Source: Actinomyces vulturis
GTDB lineage: Bacteria; Actinomycetota; Actinomycetes; Actinomycetales; Actinomycetaceae
Direction of reading: 5' to 3'
Length of the DNA: 64,000 nt
NCBI RefSeq assembly: GCF_001687305.1
Contig: NZ_KV700386.1
Span: 248,001 to 312,000 of the forward strand
Part shown: positions 8,879-18,120 of the stretch, in pieces
How the letters are laid out: the number at the start of each line of letters is the position of its first letter
Position numbering within the stretch: position 1 is the stretch's first letter
Notes under the pieces: model-generated
The model's database searches: none
Told to the model about the DNA's origin: nothing
What the model saw: the letters and a program-made list of their open reading frames with translations, nothing else
Translations under genes and position numbers: made by a program

Positions 8879-10413
8879 GAGCGCCTCCAAACGCGGTTGT
8901 CACGAGCAAGCAGATCAATAGCGGACTGAGGACCCCAGGAACCGGGGCGGTAAGTCTGGGGGGCGCCCTGTTGACTCCAGTGTTCGATAACTGGATCCAG
9001 GATGCGCCAGGACAGGTCCACTTCACGTTGGTGGGGGAAAAGAGGAGCATCGCCTAGCAAAGCATCGAGAATGAGTCGCTCGTAAGCTTCAGGAGACTCT
9101 TCGTTGAAGGATGCGCCGTAACCAAAATCCATGGACACGTCGCGAAGTTCCATGTGAGTTCCAGGGACCTTGGAGCCAAAACGTAAGGTGATACCTTCAT
9201 CAGGTTGCACGCGGATGACGATGGTGTTGTTACCCATGCCTGCGGTGGCTGCAGACGAGAAGGGAAGGAATGGAGGCTGCTTGAAGACCACAGCAATTTC
9301 TGTCACACGGCGAGCCAGGCGTTTGCCAGCACGCAGATAGAAAGGAACGCCAGCCCAACGGCGATTTTCAACGGTGAGTCGCAGTGCAGCGAAGGTTTCC
9401 GTGGTCGATTCACCAGGAACGCCGTCCTCTTCAAGATAGCTACGGACCTTGACTCCTCCTTGGAATCCTGAACCGTAGCGTCCACGGGCGGTGGTGAGGC
9501 TGAGGTCTTTGCCTAGGCGTACACAGTCGAGAACTTTCTCTTTTTCGCTTCGCACTGCGGCGGCATCAAGGCTGGTGGGCTCTTCCATTGCGGTGAGAGC
9601 GAGCAGTTGTAGTAGGTGGTTTTGGATCACATCGCGAGCGGTACCGATGGAATCGTAGTAGCCAGCGCGGGTGCCAATACCAATGTCTTCAGCCATGGTG
9701 ATTTGCACATGGTCGACGTAAGAGGAGTTCCAAAGGGGTTCGAAAATGGTGTTGGCAAAACGTAGGGCAAGGATGTTTTGGACGGTTTCTTTGCCTAGAT
9801 AGTGGTCAACACGGAACACATCATCAGGGCGTACGATACGGGCTACCAAGCGATCAAGTTCGCGGGCAGATTCTTGATCGTGACCGAAGGGCTTTTCGAT
9901 GATGACTCGGCGCCAACTGCCGGGGCTTTCGTCAATGAGGCCACAGCGTGCCACGCGCTCGGTGACAGCGGGGAACCAGTTCGGTGGGATGGAGAGGTAG
10001 AAGGCACGATTACCGTGGGTTCCACGAGTTTCATCGAGATCATTGAGAACCTTGGCAAGGCGTTCATAGGCTTCATCGTCCTCGAAGTTTTCGAATGTGA
10101 CGAAGCGCATGCCGGCGGCAAGCTGTTCCCACATGGGCTCGCGCCATGGGGTACGGGCAGCATTTTGCACGCATTCCTTGACGTACTCGACCATGTCTTC
10201 ATGGCTCCAGTTACGGCGGCCTACACCGACAAGGGAGAAACTTGGTGACAGCAGGCCACGGTTTGCCAAGTCGTAGATAGCAGGCAGGAGTTTGCGTTTG
10301 GCTAGGTCGCCGGTAATACCGAACATGACCATGGCGCACGGGTCAGCCACTCTGGGGAGACGTAAATCGTGGGGGTCAAGTAGCGGATTAGTTGGCGCAG
10401 ATTCGAAGGGCAC
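8875..10413 (-). CDS. zwf: Glucose-6-phosphate 1-dehydrogenase
   Basis: This 512-residue enzyme oxidises glucose-6-phosphate with NADP+ to 6-phosphogluconolactone, the first step of the oxidative pentose phosphate pathway. The coenzyme loop GITGDLAKR lies at residues 32-40, the substrate-binding EKPFG at 173-177, and the active-site RVDHYLGKE at 201-209. The start is a GTG with a strong GAAAGGAGG eight bases upstream. It is the first gene of the zwf-opcA-pgl operon and is divergent from gnd across a 381-bp gap. Confidence 0.96.
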   Translation of the reverse strand: MPFESAPTNPLLDPHDLRLPRVADPCAMVMFGITGDLAKRKLLPAIYDLANRGLLSPSFSLVGVGRRNWSHEDMVEYVKECVQNAARTPWREPMWEQLAAGMRFVTFENFEDDEAYERLAKVLNDLDETRGTHGNRAFYLSIPPNWFPAVTERVARCGLIDESPGSWRRVIIEKPFGHDQESARELDRLVARIVRPDDVFRVDHYLGKETVQNILALRFANTIFEPLWNSSYVDHVQITMAEDIGIGTRAGYYDSIGTARDVIQNHLLQLLALTAMEEPTSLDAAAVRSEKEKVLDCVRLGKDLSLTTARGRYGSGFQGGVKVRSYLEEDGVPGESTTETFAALRLTVENRRWAGVPFYLRAGKRLARRVTEIAVVFKQPPFLPFSSAATAGMGNNTIVIRVQPDEGITLRFGSKVPGTHMELRDVSMDFGYGASFNEESPEAYERLILDALLGDAPLFPHQREVDLSWRILDPVIEHWSQQGAPQTYRPGSWGPQSAIDLLARDNRVWRRS

Positions 10414-10794
10414 GTGCGCCCTCCTTTCACATGCTCGATGCCGAAAAATGGTGAAGCCCGTAAAACACGGCGTTCCTTACAACCTGTAGTTTACGGCGCT
10501 TATTCCCACAATCGTCTGGGGTCGAAGAATGAGGCTGACGCATTGTTCACGAAGGGATCGCTTCTTTTGTGGCTATAGGGCAAAAAGGTACGGATTTTCG
10601 CCAAAAACTCCCTGTGGCGTTGGAAAAACGTAGTGATCAGCGCAGAGGAGGCAACCAGGAGAGCGTGTGATATCCCACGTCGGGAAGAAAGTGGGCCATA
10701 AGTTGGTTCCTGTCCATAGTCCATTCCCCTTAGGATGGAAGTGTTCTCACGCCCTGATCTTGGGGCACCACATGTTAGAGGAGACAAAGGTTTT
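10414..10794. other. Divergent intergenic region between zwf and gnd
   Basis: These 381 bp must carry the promoters for both pentose phosphate transcription units. Next to zwf there is a weak inverted repeat, CCGTAAA (10458-10464) with TTTACGG (10490-10496), which could be an operator or a leader stem. A leftward open frame here does not look coding. I recognise no RNA family and no convincing -35/-10 pair. Confidence 0.5.
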
Positions 10795-12279
10795 ATGACC
10801 TCCACCGCGCAATTCGCCCCCGCCCCTGCCAGCGCTGACCTCGGCGTTTACGGCTTGGGTGTGATGGGAGCCAACCTCGCCCGTAACTTCGCTCATCACG
10901 GTCATACTGTTGCTGTAGCAAACCGTTCGATTGAGCGCACTGAGCGTCTCATGGAACGCTACTCCGAAGAAGGTGACTTTGTTCCCGCCTCTAACGTGGA
11001 AGACTTTGTGGCTTCCCTGAAGACCCCTCGTGTTGCCGTCATTATGGTCCAGGCAGGCAACGCCACTGAAGTTGTGATCGACCAACTTGCTGAGCATATG
11101 GAAGAGGGTGACATTATCGTCGATGCCGGTAACACTCTCTATAAGGACACCCGCCGCCGTGAAGAGGCACTGCGTAAGCGCGGTCTGCATTTCGTAGGTA
11201 TGGGCGTCTCGGGTGGTGAAGAGGGGGCACTGCGCGGTCCCTCTATCATGCCTGGCGGTACTGTTGAGTCTTATAAGCGTCTTGGCCCCATGCTTGAGTC
11301 TATTTCCGCACATGTGGACGGTGAACCTTGCTGCACTCACGTCGGTCCTGATGGTGCCGGCCACTTCGTCAAGATGGTTCATAACGGCATCGAATACGCA
11401 GATATGCAACTCATCGCTGAAGCGTACGATCTTCTTCGCCGTGTCGGTGGTCTAAGTGTCGAAGAAATCGCTGAGGTTTTTGAGTCGTGGAAGGACAGCG
11501 AACTCGACTCCTACCTCATCGACATCACCACCGAGGTTCTCTCCCATACTGACGCCAAGACTGGCAAACCTTTTGTTGACATTATTGTGGACGCCGCCAG
11601 CCAGAAGGGAACTGGTGCATGGACGACTCAGACTGCGCTCGAATTAGGCGTGGCTGTGCCTGCTATTGGTGAAGCTACCTTCGCTCGCGCCGCATCCTCT
11701 AGTCCCCTCGTACGTTCCGCCGTCCGTGACGCTGCGCTTGATGGCGGCGAACAGGCGTCTGGTTTTGATGCTGGTGCAGATCGTGACGAGTTTGTTGCTC
11801 AGGTCAAAGACGCTCTCTATGCCTCTAAGATCGCTGCCTATGCACAAGGCTTTGATGAAATTGCTGCAGCCAGTGAACTCTATGGCTGGAATGTCACGTT
11901 GGCTGACATGGCCCGCATCTGGCGCGGTGGCTGTATCATCCGTGCACGCTTCCTTGGCGACATTACTGCTGCCTATGAAGAGGACCCGCACCTGGCAAGC
12001 CTCCTGGTTGCTCCCACTTTTGCTCAAGCACTTGAACGTTGCTTACCCGCATGGCGTACTGTGGTGGCTACCGCAGCCTTGACCGGTGTGCCTGCACCGG
12101 CATTCTCATCTTCGCTAGCTTACCTCGACCAGTTGCGTAGTGACCGTTTGCCTGCTGCCCTCATTCAGGGACAGCGTGATTTCTTCGGATCCCACACATA
12201 CCATCGGGTTGACGATGTGGACGGAACGTACCACACCTTGTGGGCCACCGAAGAACGCGAAGAAGAGAAGTGGGACTGA
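10795..12279 (+). CDS. gnd: 6-phosphogluconate dehydrogenase (decarboxylating)
   Basis: The 494-residue enzyme converts 6-phosphogluconate and NADP+ to ribulose-5-phosphate, CO2 and NADPH. An N-terminal Rossmann motif GLGVMGANLARN lies at residues 20-31, followed by NRSIERT (NADP 2'-phosphate recognition), VGMGVSGGEEGALRGPSIMPGG and HFVKMVHNGIEYADMQ with the catalytic Lys. The C-terminal domain has WRGGCIIRARFL and QGQRDFFGSHTY. The start ATG at 10795 follows GAGGAGA. A frame open 60 bases further upstream lacks family similarity. It completes the pathway begun by zwf-opcA-pgl on the other strand. Confidence 0.96.
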   Translation: MTSTAQFAPAPASADLGVYGLGVMGANLARNFAHHGHTVAVANRSIERTERLMERYSEEGDFVPASNVEDFVASLKTPRVAVIMVQAGNATEVVIDQLAEHMEEGDIIVDAGNTLYKDTRRREEALRKRGLHFVGMGVSGGEEGALRGPSIMPGGTVESYKRLGPMLESISAHVDGEPCCTHVGPDGAGHFVKMVHNGIEYADMQLIAEAYDLLRRVGGLSVEEIAEVFESWKDSELDSYLIDITTEVLSHTDAKTGKPFVDIIVDAASQKGTGAWTTQTALELGVAVPAIGEATFARAASSSPLVRSAVRDAALDGGEQASGFDAGADRDEFVAQVKDALYASKIAAYAQGFDEIAAASELYGWNVTLADMARIWRGGCIIRARFLGDITAAYEEDPHLASLLVAPTFAQALERCLPAWRTVVATAALTGVPAPAFSSSLAYLDQLRSDRLPAALIQGQRDFFGSHTYHRVDDVDGTYHTLWATEEREEEKWD

Positions 12280-12351
12280 AATTTTTCCATGCTTCGTGAT
12301 CCACGATTTATCTCACTGGCGCGGTAAATAGCCTTTGAGGCAGCAATTAAT

Positions 12352-12391
12352 TGATGGGGCCACATGCTGAATACAGCATGTGGCCCCATCA
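12352..12391. terminator. Perfect 18-bp hairpin downstream of gnd
   Basis: TGATGGGGCCACATGCTG and its exact complement flank an AATA loop. A strong T run is missing, so it may act as a terminator helped by other factors or as an mRNA 3'-end stabiliser. Confidence 0.7.
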
Positions 12392-12513
12392 GATTGATAA
12401 TGATGTTATTTGACTCAGTGCAGTGGTCAGGAGAGAAGGATGAGAACCTGAAAGGACGCTGAAATGCAACGATGTTCATGGCTAAAAACCAGTGAGATCG
12501 CTAAACTAACAAG

Positions 12514-15249
12514 GTGACTTTTCCAGGCTCTACCCCCTCCCCAACCCCTTCTCAAAGCACGATCTACCGCACTGAAGCAGTTGATCGTCGTTCTGCGCTG
12601 CGCACACAAAGCGCCGCCATCTTCCTAGACGTAAGCAACGCTCCGCTCCGTCATGAGAACACTTTCTCTGTGAACAGTGACCTCCACGTCACCATTACAA
12701 ACGTCAGCCCGCAGCCTCCACTCTGGGTGGACTTTATGGGCCACAGTGTCGATCACGTCTCTATTGACTCTAAGACCATTCCCGTGAAGTGGACTGGCGC
12801 ACGAATTGAACTGCCGCCTATGGAACCTGGCGAACACACCATCAGTGTGCGTGCGCAAGGGCTCTATTCCAACTCGGGACAGGGGCTTCACCGTTTTCAC
12901 GATCCTGTGGACGGTCACACCTATCTCTACACCCATTGTGAACCCTCCGATGCTCGACGAGTGTGGCCATGTTTTGATCAGCCGGATCTGAAGAACACTG
13001 TTACGACGACGGTTCTTGCCCCTGAGAACTACCGGGTGATTGCCAATGGTGCATTGCTAGCCTCTTCGAGTATTCCAGGTAAAACTCAGACCTTCTCACG
13101 CTGCTGTCATACTTTTGCCAGCACACCGCCTTTGTCTACCTATCTCACTGCAATGGCTATCGGGCCGTGGCACCGTGTGGAGAGAACCTGGACAAGTCCT
13201 GATGGCCAGCGCACCGTTCCCATGTCATGGAATTGTCGCGCTAGCGTGGCCGAACACCTTGATGCTGATGAGTTATTCACTATCACCGTTCAGGGTATGG
13301 ACTATTTCGATGCCCTCTACCAGTACCCTTACCCTTGGGGTACTTACGATTCGGTTTTCGTTCCCGAATACAACATCGGCGCCATGGAGAATCCTGGCTG
13401 TGTTACTTTCAACGAAGACCTTTACCTCTTCACTTCCGCAGCCACCGAAGCACAGCGCGAAGCGCGCGCCAATACGATCCTTCATGAAATGAGCCACATG
13501 TGGTTCGGTGATCTAGTCTCACCTACCTGGTGGGAAGACACGTGGCTGAAAGAATCCTTTGCTGACCACCAGGGAACCGACGCCGCAGCAGTCGCCACTC
13601 GTTTTAGCGATGCATGGGTCACTTTCGCTTCCCGCCGTAAAGCATGGGCCTACCAAGAAGATTCACGTCCTGCCACTACGCATCCCATCGTGGCTGAAGT
13701 TGAAGATCTTCAGGCAGCGCGCCAAGCTTTTGACGGCATCACCTATGCTAAGGGAGCCTCTGTTCTCAAACAGTTGGTGGCATATGTCGGTCCCGAGGTA
13801 TTTACTCGGGCATCACGGACTTGGTTCGCCACCCGTGCCTTTGGCACTGGCTCACTGAGTGAATTTCTTGAAGTGCTCTCTGAAGCATCTGGCCAGGATA
13901 TGACTGCTTGGGCAGCTGCATGGTTGCAAACCTCTGGCCCCTCTATCATTACCTCTTCTTTGAAGGTTGATCCGGCTAGCAATACCATCACCAGTCTTAC
14001 GTTGACGCAGCAGGGCCTTGATCCGGCGACTGGTGAGTCTGTGGTGCGTCCTCATGCGCTGAAAATCGGCCTATATTATGCGGGCAAGGGTGGCACACGC
14101 CGCGAATATTGTCTCGATGTTCGTTTTGACTCGGCTACCTGTGAGGTGCTTGAAGCGGTAGGTCTGCCTGCCCCTGATCTGCTTGTGGTGAACGATGAGG
14201 ACTTGACTTACGCAGTGGTTCGTCAAGAACCCACGATGATTCAGTGGATCAGCGAACATATGGCCAGCGTTGACGATCCGATGACCGCGGCCGTGGTTTG
14301 GTCCCAATTGTTCACTATGGTTCGTGACGGCCAACTTGATGCTGCTACTTATGTGGTTGCTGCTCTTGAGCAGGCTCGTCCTGATATGAACTCCGCGACT
14401 TTGGACACGCTTGCTATGCAGATGCGTGAAGCCATGGCATTTTACGCTTCTTCTGCCACGCGAGCGCTGTTAATTTCTCGACTCGTGGGGCAGGACGGTT
14501 CTTATACAGGGCGCGATGGTCAACGAATCCAAGCGCGCGGCGTGTGGGGACGTATGCTGACTTCCTCGCAGGATTCAGATGCTCGCTTGCTGTGGGCACG
14601 CCATTGGCTTCTTGCCGCGCCCTATGCACCGATGGCAGGACCGCAGGTTCATGCAGCGACTGTGATGCGTTGCCGTACCCTGCTAGCCGGGGGAGTAGAA
14701 GGGCTCAGCCTGGATCACGATATGCGTTGGCGTGCGGTTATCGCCCTGCATCAACTTGGTGCGGAGTGCGATGATGATCTGGAAGCTATCATTGAAGATG
14801 ATCCGAGTGCGAGTGGTGTGACGCGCCGGCTCCAGGCCGAATATAGCGAGCCTAGCGTTGAAATGAAGGAAGCCATCTTCTCACGCTTGATGAATGATGA
14901 TTCTTTGAGTAACGATCACGTCGCAGCCCTCGTTGCTGCGTACTCCTGCCCAGCTCACCGCAAACTTACTCTTGGGTTAACTCAGCGATATGTGGATTCC
15001 TTGATTACCATCTGGGATTCACGTAGCCAGGAAATCGCCACCCGCATTGTTGTGGGCCTTTTTCCGGCTGCTGGTGGTGAAGAACAAGCCGTGATAGTTC
15101 GCCAATGGCTTGATGATCATCGTGAAGTTGAGCCAGCCTTGAGGACCCTTGTCTTGAAGGGCCTTGAGGATTTGGAGCGGGCGGTTCGTGCGAGAAAGGT
15201 CCATTCACCGTGGGCATTCTCTAGTAACGTGTTGCTCTCAGGCATGTAG
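12514..15249 (+). CDS. pepN: Aminopeptidase N (M1 zinc metallopeptidase)
   Basis: A cytosolic 911-residue M1 aminopeptidase that trims N-terminal residues from peptides. The exopeptidase motif GAMEN is at residues 289-293, the zinc motif HEMSH at 324-328 and the third ligand Glu at 347 (WLKESFADHQG). An N-terminal beta-sandwich and a C-terminal helical ERAP1-like domain complete the usual architecture and length. The start is a GTG with only a weak ribosome-binding site (AACAAG). The next ATG would cut into the N-terminal domain. It appears to be a single gene between the gnd hairpin and the FHA gene. Confidence 0.94.
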   Translation: MTFPGSTPSPTPSQSTIYRTEAVDRRSALRTQSAAIFLDVSNAPLRHENTFSVNSDLHVTITNVSPQPPLWVDFMGHSVDHVSIDSKTIPVKWTGARIELPPMEPGEHTISVRAQGLYSNSGQGLHRFHDPVDGHTYLYTHCEPSDARRVWPCFDQPDLKNTVTTTVLAPENYRVIANGALLASSSIPGKTQTFSRCCHTFASTPPLSTYLTAMAIGPWHRVERTWTSPDGQRTVPMSWNCRASVAEHLDADELFTITVQGMDYFDALYQYPYPWGTYDSVFVPEYNIGAMENPGCVTFNEDLYLFTSAATEAQREARANTILHEMSHMWFGDLVSPTWWEDTWLKESFADHQGTDAAAVATRFSDAWVTFASRRKAWAYQEDSRPATTHPIVAEVEDLQAARQAFDGITYAKGASVLKQLVAYVGPEVFTRASRTWFATRAFGTGSLSEFLEVLSEASGQDMTAWAAAWLQTSGPSIITSSLKVDPASNTITSLTLTQQGLDPATGESVVRPHALKIGLYYAGKGGTRREYCLDVRFDSATCEVLEAVGLPAPDLLVVNDEDLTYAVVRQEPTMIQWISEHMASVDDPMTAAVVWSQLFTMVRDGQLDAATYVVAALEQARPDMNSATLDTLAMQMREAMAFYASSATRALLISRLVGQDGSYTGRDGQRIQARGVWGRMLTSSQDSDARLLWARHWLLAAPYAPMAGPQVHAATVMRCRTLLAGGVEGLSLDHDMRWRAVIALHQLGAECDDDLEAIIEDDPSASGVTRRLQAEYSEPSVEMKEAIFSRLMNDDSLSNDHVAALVAAYSCPAHRKLTLGLTQRYVDSLITIWDSRSQEIATRIVVGLFPAAGGEEQAVIVRQWLDDHREVEPALRTLVLKGLEDLERAVRARKVHSPWAFSSNVLLSGM

Positions 15250-15310
15250 AGTATGTCTATGTTCGAGCAACAGGTCACTGATTGCTACCCCCATACGTGA
15301 GAGGCAACTT

Positions 15311-15751
15311 ATGACGACACCAGTTGATCCCACATCCACCGCAGTATTCGGTGCTATTGATGTGACGGTGGAGCCTGATCATGCTTCTCAGGGCTTGTCC
15401 CCTCAGGACTCGGCATCAATCGCAGCCTTGCCTCCTGGCACTGCCCTGTTGATTGTTAATCACGGTCCCAATACGGGGGCACGCTTCCTCTTAGATTCTC
15501 CTGAGACTACTGTGGGGCGCCACCCGCACGCTGACATTTTTCTTGATGACGTCACTGTTTCCCGTAAACATGCCATGTTTATCGCTTTGCCCGAAGGCGG
15601 ATACGGTGTGCGGGATTCGGGGTCTCTTAACGGAACGTACGTGAATCGAAGCAGGGTTGAGCAAGTTGCTCTTCATCAAGGAGATGAGGTGCAGATTGGT
15701 AAGTATCGGATGACTTACCATCCCGGTCCTGCCGCTGTTCGTGCACAGTAA
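15311..15751 (+). CDS. garA: FHA-domain regulator, GarA/OdhI-like
   Basis: The 146-residue protein has a C-terminal forkhead-associated domain (about residues 45-140) with the phosphothreonine-binding signature TTVGRHPHADIFLDD, VSRKHA and DSGSLNGTYVNR. The N-terminus contains DPTSTAVFGA, which resembles the phosphorylated ETTSVFRA motif of GarA/OdhI. By analogy, a Ser/Thr kinase would phosphorylate it, and the FHA domain would either bind its own tail or inhibit 2-oxoglutarate dehydrogenase. The start ATG at 15311 removes an overlap with pepN. The neighbours (MerR, DUF151, MerR) match the conserved mycobacterial garA cluster. Confidence 0.85.
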   Translation: MTTPVDPTSTAVFGAIDVTVEPDHASQGLSPQDSASIAALPPGTALLIVNHGPNTGARFLLDSPETTVGRHPHADIFLDDVTVSRKHAMFIALPEGGYGVRDSGSLNGTYVNRSRVEQVALHQGDEVQIGKYRMTYHPGPAAVRAQ

Positions 15752-15763
15752 GGCGTCTGCCTC

Positions 15764-16528
15764 ATGCTAAGCAATGCCTCACGGGTTAGTGCGCCCGAAA
15801 ATCAGCAGAACGTCGACTCACAAGCCCCTAATGAGTTCTGGCCCCGAGGGATTAGTCGTGACCCTCATATGAAAATTGGCCAGGTTGTTGACATCCTGGC
15901 GGAAGAATTTCCGGCGCTGTCGATCTCTAAGGTTCGATACCTCGAATCTGAAGGTCTGATTACTCCTACTCGTATGGGCAATGGTTACCGTCGATACTCG
16001 CGTGCGGATGTCGAGCGCTTGCGTTTCACTCTTGCCGCGCAACGCGATGAGTATCTTCCTCTTAGTGTTATTCGTGAGCGCCTGGCTGATTTGGACGCTG
16101 GGGTTGAGGTTGTTCCTCAACCCAGGATTGCGCGTGTCGTAGCCAGTGACGGCGAAGTGTCTATTCCTCGTCACCGTCTGCTTACTATTGACGAAGTAGC
16201 TTCTCTAAGTGGCAGCAGTGTCGAATTTGTTCGCCAGTGCATTGATCAAGGAATTCTTAGTGTTCGGACTCGTGGCCGCCTTGAACCTGATGCAGTTGAA
16301 CTTGTTCGGAGTGTGGCTGCTCTCGATGGACTGGGTGTACCCCTAAGGAATCTTCGGCCGTTGGCGATGGCTGCAGGCCGTCATGCGGACGTGGTGACCA
16401 ATTCTGTGTCCCTTCTTGCTTCGCGCAATCCTGAATTGGCACGTGAGCGTGCGCAGGAGATTTCCTCGCATATCGTTGCGATGTATGACTTCTTGCTGCG
16501 TCACGCAGTGGATTTAGCCCTGGATTAG
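15764..16528 (+). CDS. ftsR: MerR-family transcriptional regulator, FtsR (Rv1828)-like
   Basis: The 254-residue protein has a MerR winged helix-turn-helix at about residues 37-105 (KIGQVVDILAEEF, ISKVRYLESEGLITPTR, GYRRYSRADVERL). A second DNA- or ligand-binding helical segment follows (LTIDEVASLSGSSVEFVRQCI). This double arrangement and the position directly after garA match Rv1828/FtsR, a regulator of cell-division genes in Corynebacterium. The first 35 residues are polar and poorly conserved, so an internal ATG (MKIGQVV, residue 36) is a possible alternative start. Confidence 0.85.
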   Translation: MLSNASRVSAPENQQNVDSQAPNEFWPRGISRDPHMKIGQVVDILAEEFPALSISKVRYLESEGLITPTRMGNGYRRYSRADVERLRFTLAAQRDEYLPLSVIRERLADLDAGVEVVPQPRIARVVASDGEVSIPRHRLLTIDEVASLSGSSVEFVRQCIDQGILSVRTRGRLEPDAVELVRSVAALDGLGVPLRNLRPLAMAAGRHADVVTNSVSLLASRNPELARERAQEISSHIVAMYDFLLRHAVDLALD

Positions 16529-16603
16529 ACCGACCGGTTGATCAATTTATTCACTTACCCTGCTAAATCCTCTGGATACCCGTACTCTTGTGATGTGCAC
16601 TTC

Positions 16604-17068
16604 ATGCAACTGGTAGGGATCCGCTCCATGGCTCCTGAAATGGATTTGGTTGCTGTCCTGGTTCAACAGGGCGGCTCCCTTACTCTGCCTGTTCCTGTTG
16701 CTCCTCGCGAAGCTGCGCTTCTTGAAGCACTTGCTCATGGTGCGCCGCCGCCCGGATGGGTCAGTCTCATTTCATCCCTCACCGTTGCGCTGGGCGGAAC
16801 TGTTCGACACATTGAATTCGATGCTGACGATGACGGTGCTCTGCAGTGTTCGCTTATCCTTAATGACTCTCATAAGCGTCTACCTTGTGGCTGCGGGGAG
16901 GGGCTTCTCATTGCGCTAGGCCAACAACTGCCCATTCGTAGCAGTGCTGCTGCGTTGGGTATTCGCGGGGTGGATCTTAATTGTGATGAGCAAACAGCGG
17001 ATCAGGCTGTTGAACGTCTGCGCTGGGCCCTCGATAGTGCATCAGCAGATGATTTTCGGCCGCAGTAA
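16604..17068 (+). CDS. DUF151 bifunctional nuclease-family protein (Rv1829-like)
   Basis: The protein of about 154 residues belongs to the DUF151 family: MQLVGIRSMAPEMDLVAVLVQQ at the N-terminus, LIALGQQLPIRSSAAALGIRGVDL near the end. Plant and Thermotoga members have been reported as nucleases, but the bacterial role is not settled. I place the start at ATG 16604. An in-frame TTG at 16538 would add 22 residues without similarity, and a GTG at 16595 is also possible. It sits between two MerR genes, as in mycobacteria. Confidence 0.78.
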   Translation: MQLVGIRSMAPEMDLVAVLVQQGGSLTLPVPVAPREAALLEALAHGAPPPGWVSLISSLTVALGGTVRHIEFDADDDGALQCSLILNDSHKRLPCGCGEGLLIALGQQLPIRSSAAALGIRGVDLNCDEQTADQAVERLRWALDSASADDFRPQ

Positions 17069-17466
17069 AGTTTTGTAGTGTTTGGTTTGGGTGACTGTGG
17101 AGCGTTCGAGTTAGACGTTCGTTATCCATGGCGAAAATTCCTTTTACCACATGGAACGTTACCAAAAAGAGTTAAAAGTTAATTCTGTGACTATCGGTGT
17201 AGATGTGGTAAAAGTTATTTGTGAGGTGTTTCTCATGTCTTTCGATATATTCTGTAAATGGTCTCTTTTCCTTGGAATCTGAATAAAAAAGCAAGGTTGG
17301 ACGATAAAGGTTAAACCTCAACGTGAGATTGAGACCTGTCTGTGACCGTTTTCGTGCGTGGCACTCGTTGACGATGCTTGGCCCCTCCCTTAGCGTTATT
17401 TGTAGTAAAGCGATATGACGCCTGCTAGGCCTAGTATTGAAGTTCCCTCACCCCCCAGGAGTTGCC
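17069..17466. other. 398-bp noncoding region between DUF151 and second MerR gene
   Basis: No gene is seen. The region is more A+T rich than its surroundings. It carries a perfect 12-bp inverted repeat with arms 50 bp apart (17141-17152 and 17203-17214) and a smaller CTCAA-N7-TTGAG repeat at 17317-17333. The promoter for the second MerR gene must lie here. Confidence 0.6.
17141..17214. repeat. 12-bp perfect inverted repeat, arms 50 bp apart
   Basis: CTTTTACCACAT at 17141-17152 and ATGTGGTAAAAG at 17203-17214 are exact complements. This suggests a pair of operator half-sites or an RNA stem in the leader of the downstream regulator. Confidence 0.6.
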
Positions 17467-18036
17467 ATGAGCGTCAATGATGCAAAGTCGATTGCCGCAT
17501 CGTTACAGCGTCATCAAGGCATGCTGTTTGGCGACCCGCTCCCTGAACTGGATGCTGATACTGGTTATCGCGGCCCGGTTGCTTGTCGTGCTGCTGATAT
17601 TACCTATCGTCAACTTGATTACTGGGCTCGGACCGGTTTAGTCGAACCTTCGATTCGTGGTGCACACGGCTCTGGATCTCAGCGTCTGTACTCTTTTCGC
17701 GACATTCTTGTTCTCAAGATTGTGAAACGCTTGCTTGATACGGGCGTGTCCCTTCAACAAATTCGTCAGGCGGTTTCTCATCTTCATTCTCGAGGTGTAG
17801 ACGATCTTGCCTCAATGACGTTAATGAGTGATGGTGCTAGCGTTTACGAATGCACCAGCGCAGATGAAGTTATTGACTTGGTGCAAGGCGGCCAGGGGGT
17901 CTTCGGTATTGCCGTAGGTCGCGTGTGGCGCGAGGTTGAAGGGTCCTTGTCCACTTTGCCTGTTGAACACGCTGATGCTCCCGCAGTCGTTGATGAACTC
18001 GCCGCCCGCCGCGCAGCAAAGCGCCAAGCTGGCTAA
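17467..18036 (+). CDS. MerR-family transcriptional regulator (Rv1830-like)
   Basis: This 189-residue protein has an N-terminal MerR helix-turn-helix (about residues 35-105: ITYRQLDYWARTGLVEPS, GSQRLYSFRDILVLKIVKRLLDTGVSLQQIRQAV). Its alpha/beta C-terminal region resembles Rv1830, which mycobacteria carry in the same place. I chose the ATG at 17467, which follows CAGGAG by six bases. The open frame continues upstream to a TTG with no such site. It is separated from DUF151 by almost 400 bp and so has its own promoter, possibly self-regulated through the repeats there. Confidence 0.85.
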   Translation: MSVNDAKSIAASLQRHQGMLFGDPLPELDADTGYRGPVACRAADITYRQLDYWARTGLVEPSIRGAHGSGSQRLYSFRDILVLKIVKRLLDTGVSLQQIRQAVSHLHSRGVDDLASMTLMSDGASVYECTSADEVIDLVQGGQGVFGIAVGRVWREVEGSLSTLPVEHADAPAVVDELAARRAAKRQAG

Positions 18037-18120
18037 TTTATGCAGATCATTGACTTTTAGGGGTTTCATCACCTCGATCAGGCCCTTTGTCATGTGTGTA
18101 TTTGATGGCTTCCCACTAGC

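Noticed and set aside
10500-10805. A leftward 101-codon frame in the zwf-gnd gap
   Set aside because: Its start lies within gnd, the internal ATG has a misplaced Shine-Dalgarno, and the residues show no domain. More likely noncoding.
10747-11409. A 220-codon frame antisense to gnd
   Set aside because: Shadow of the gnd coding frame with no supporting features.
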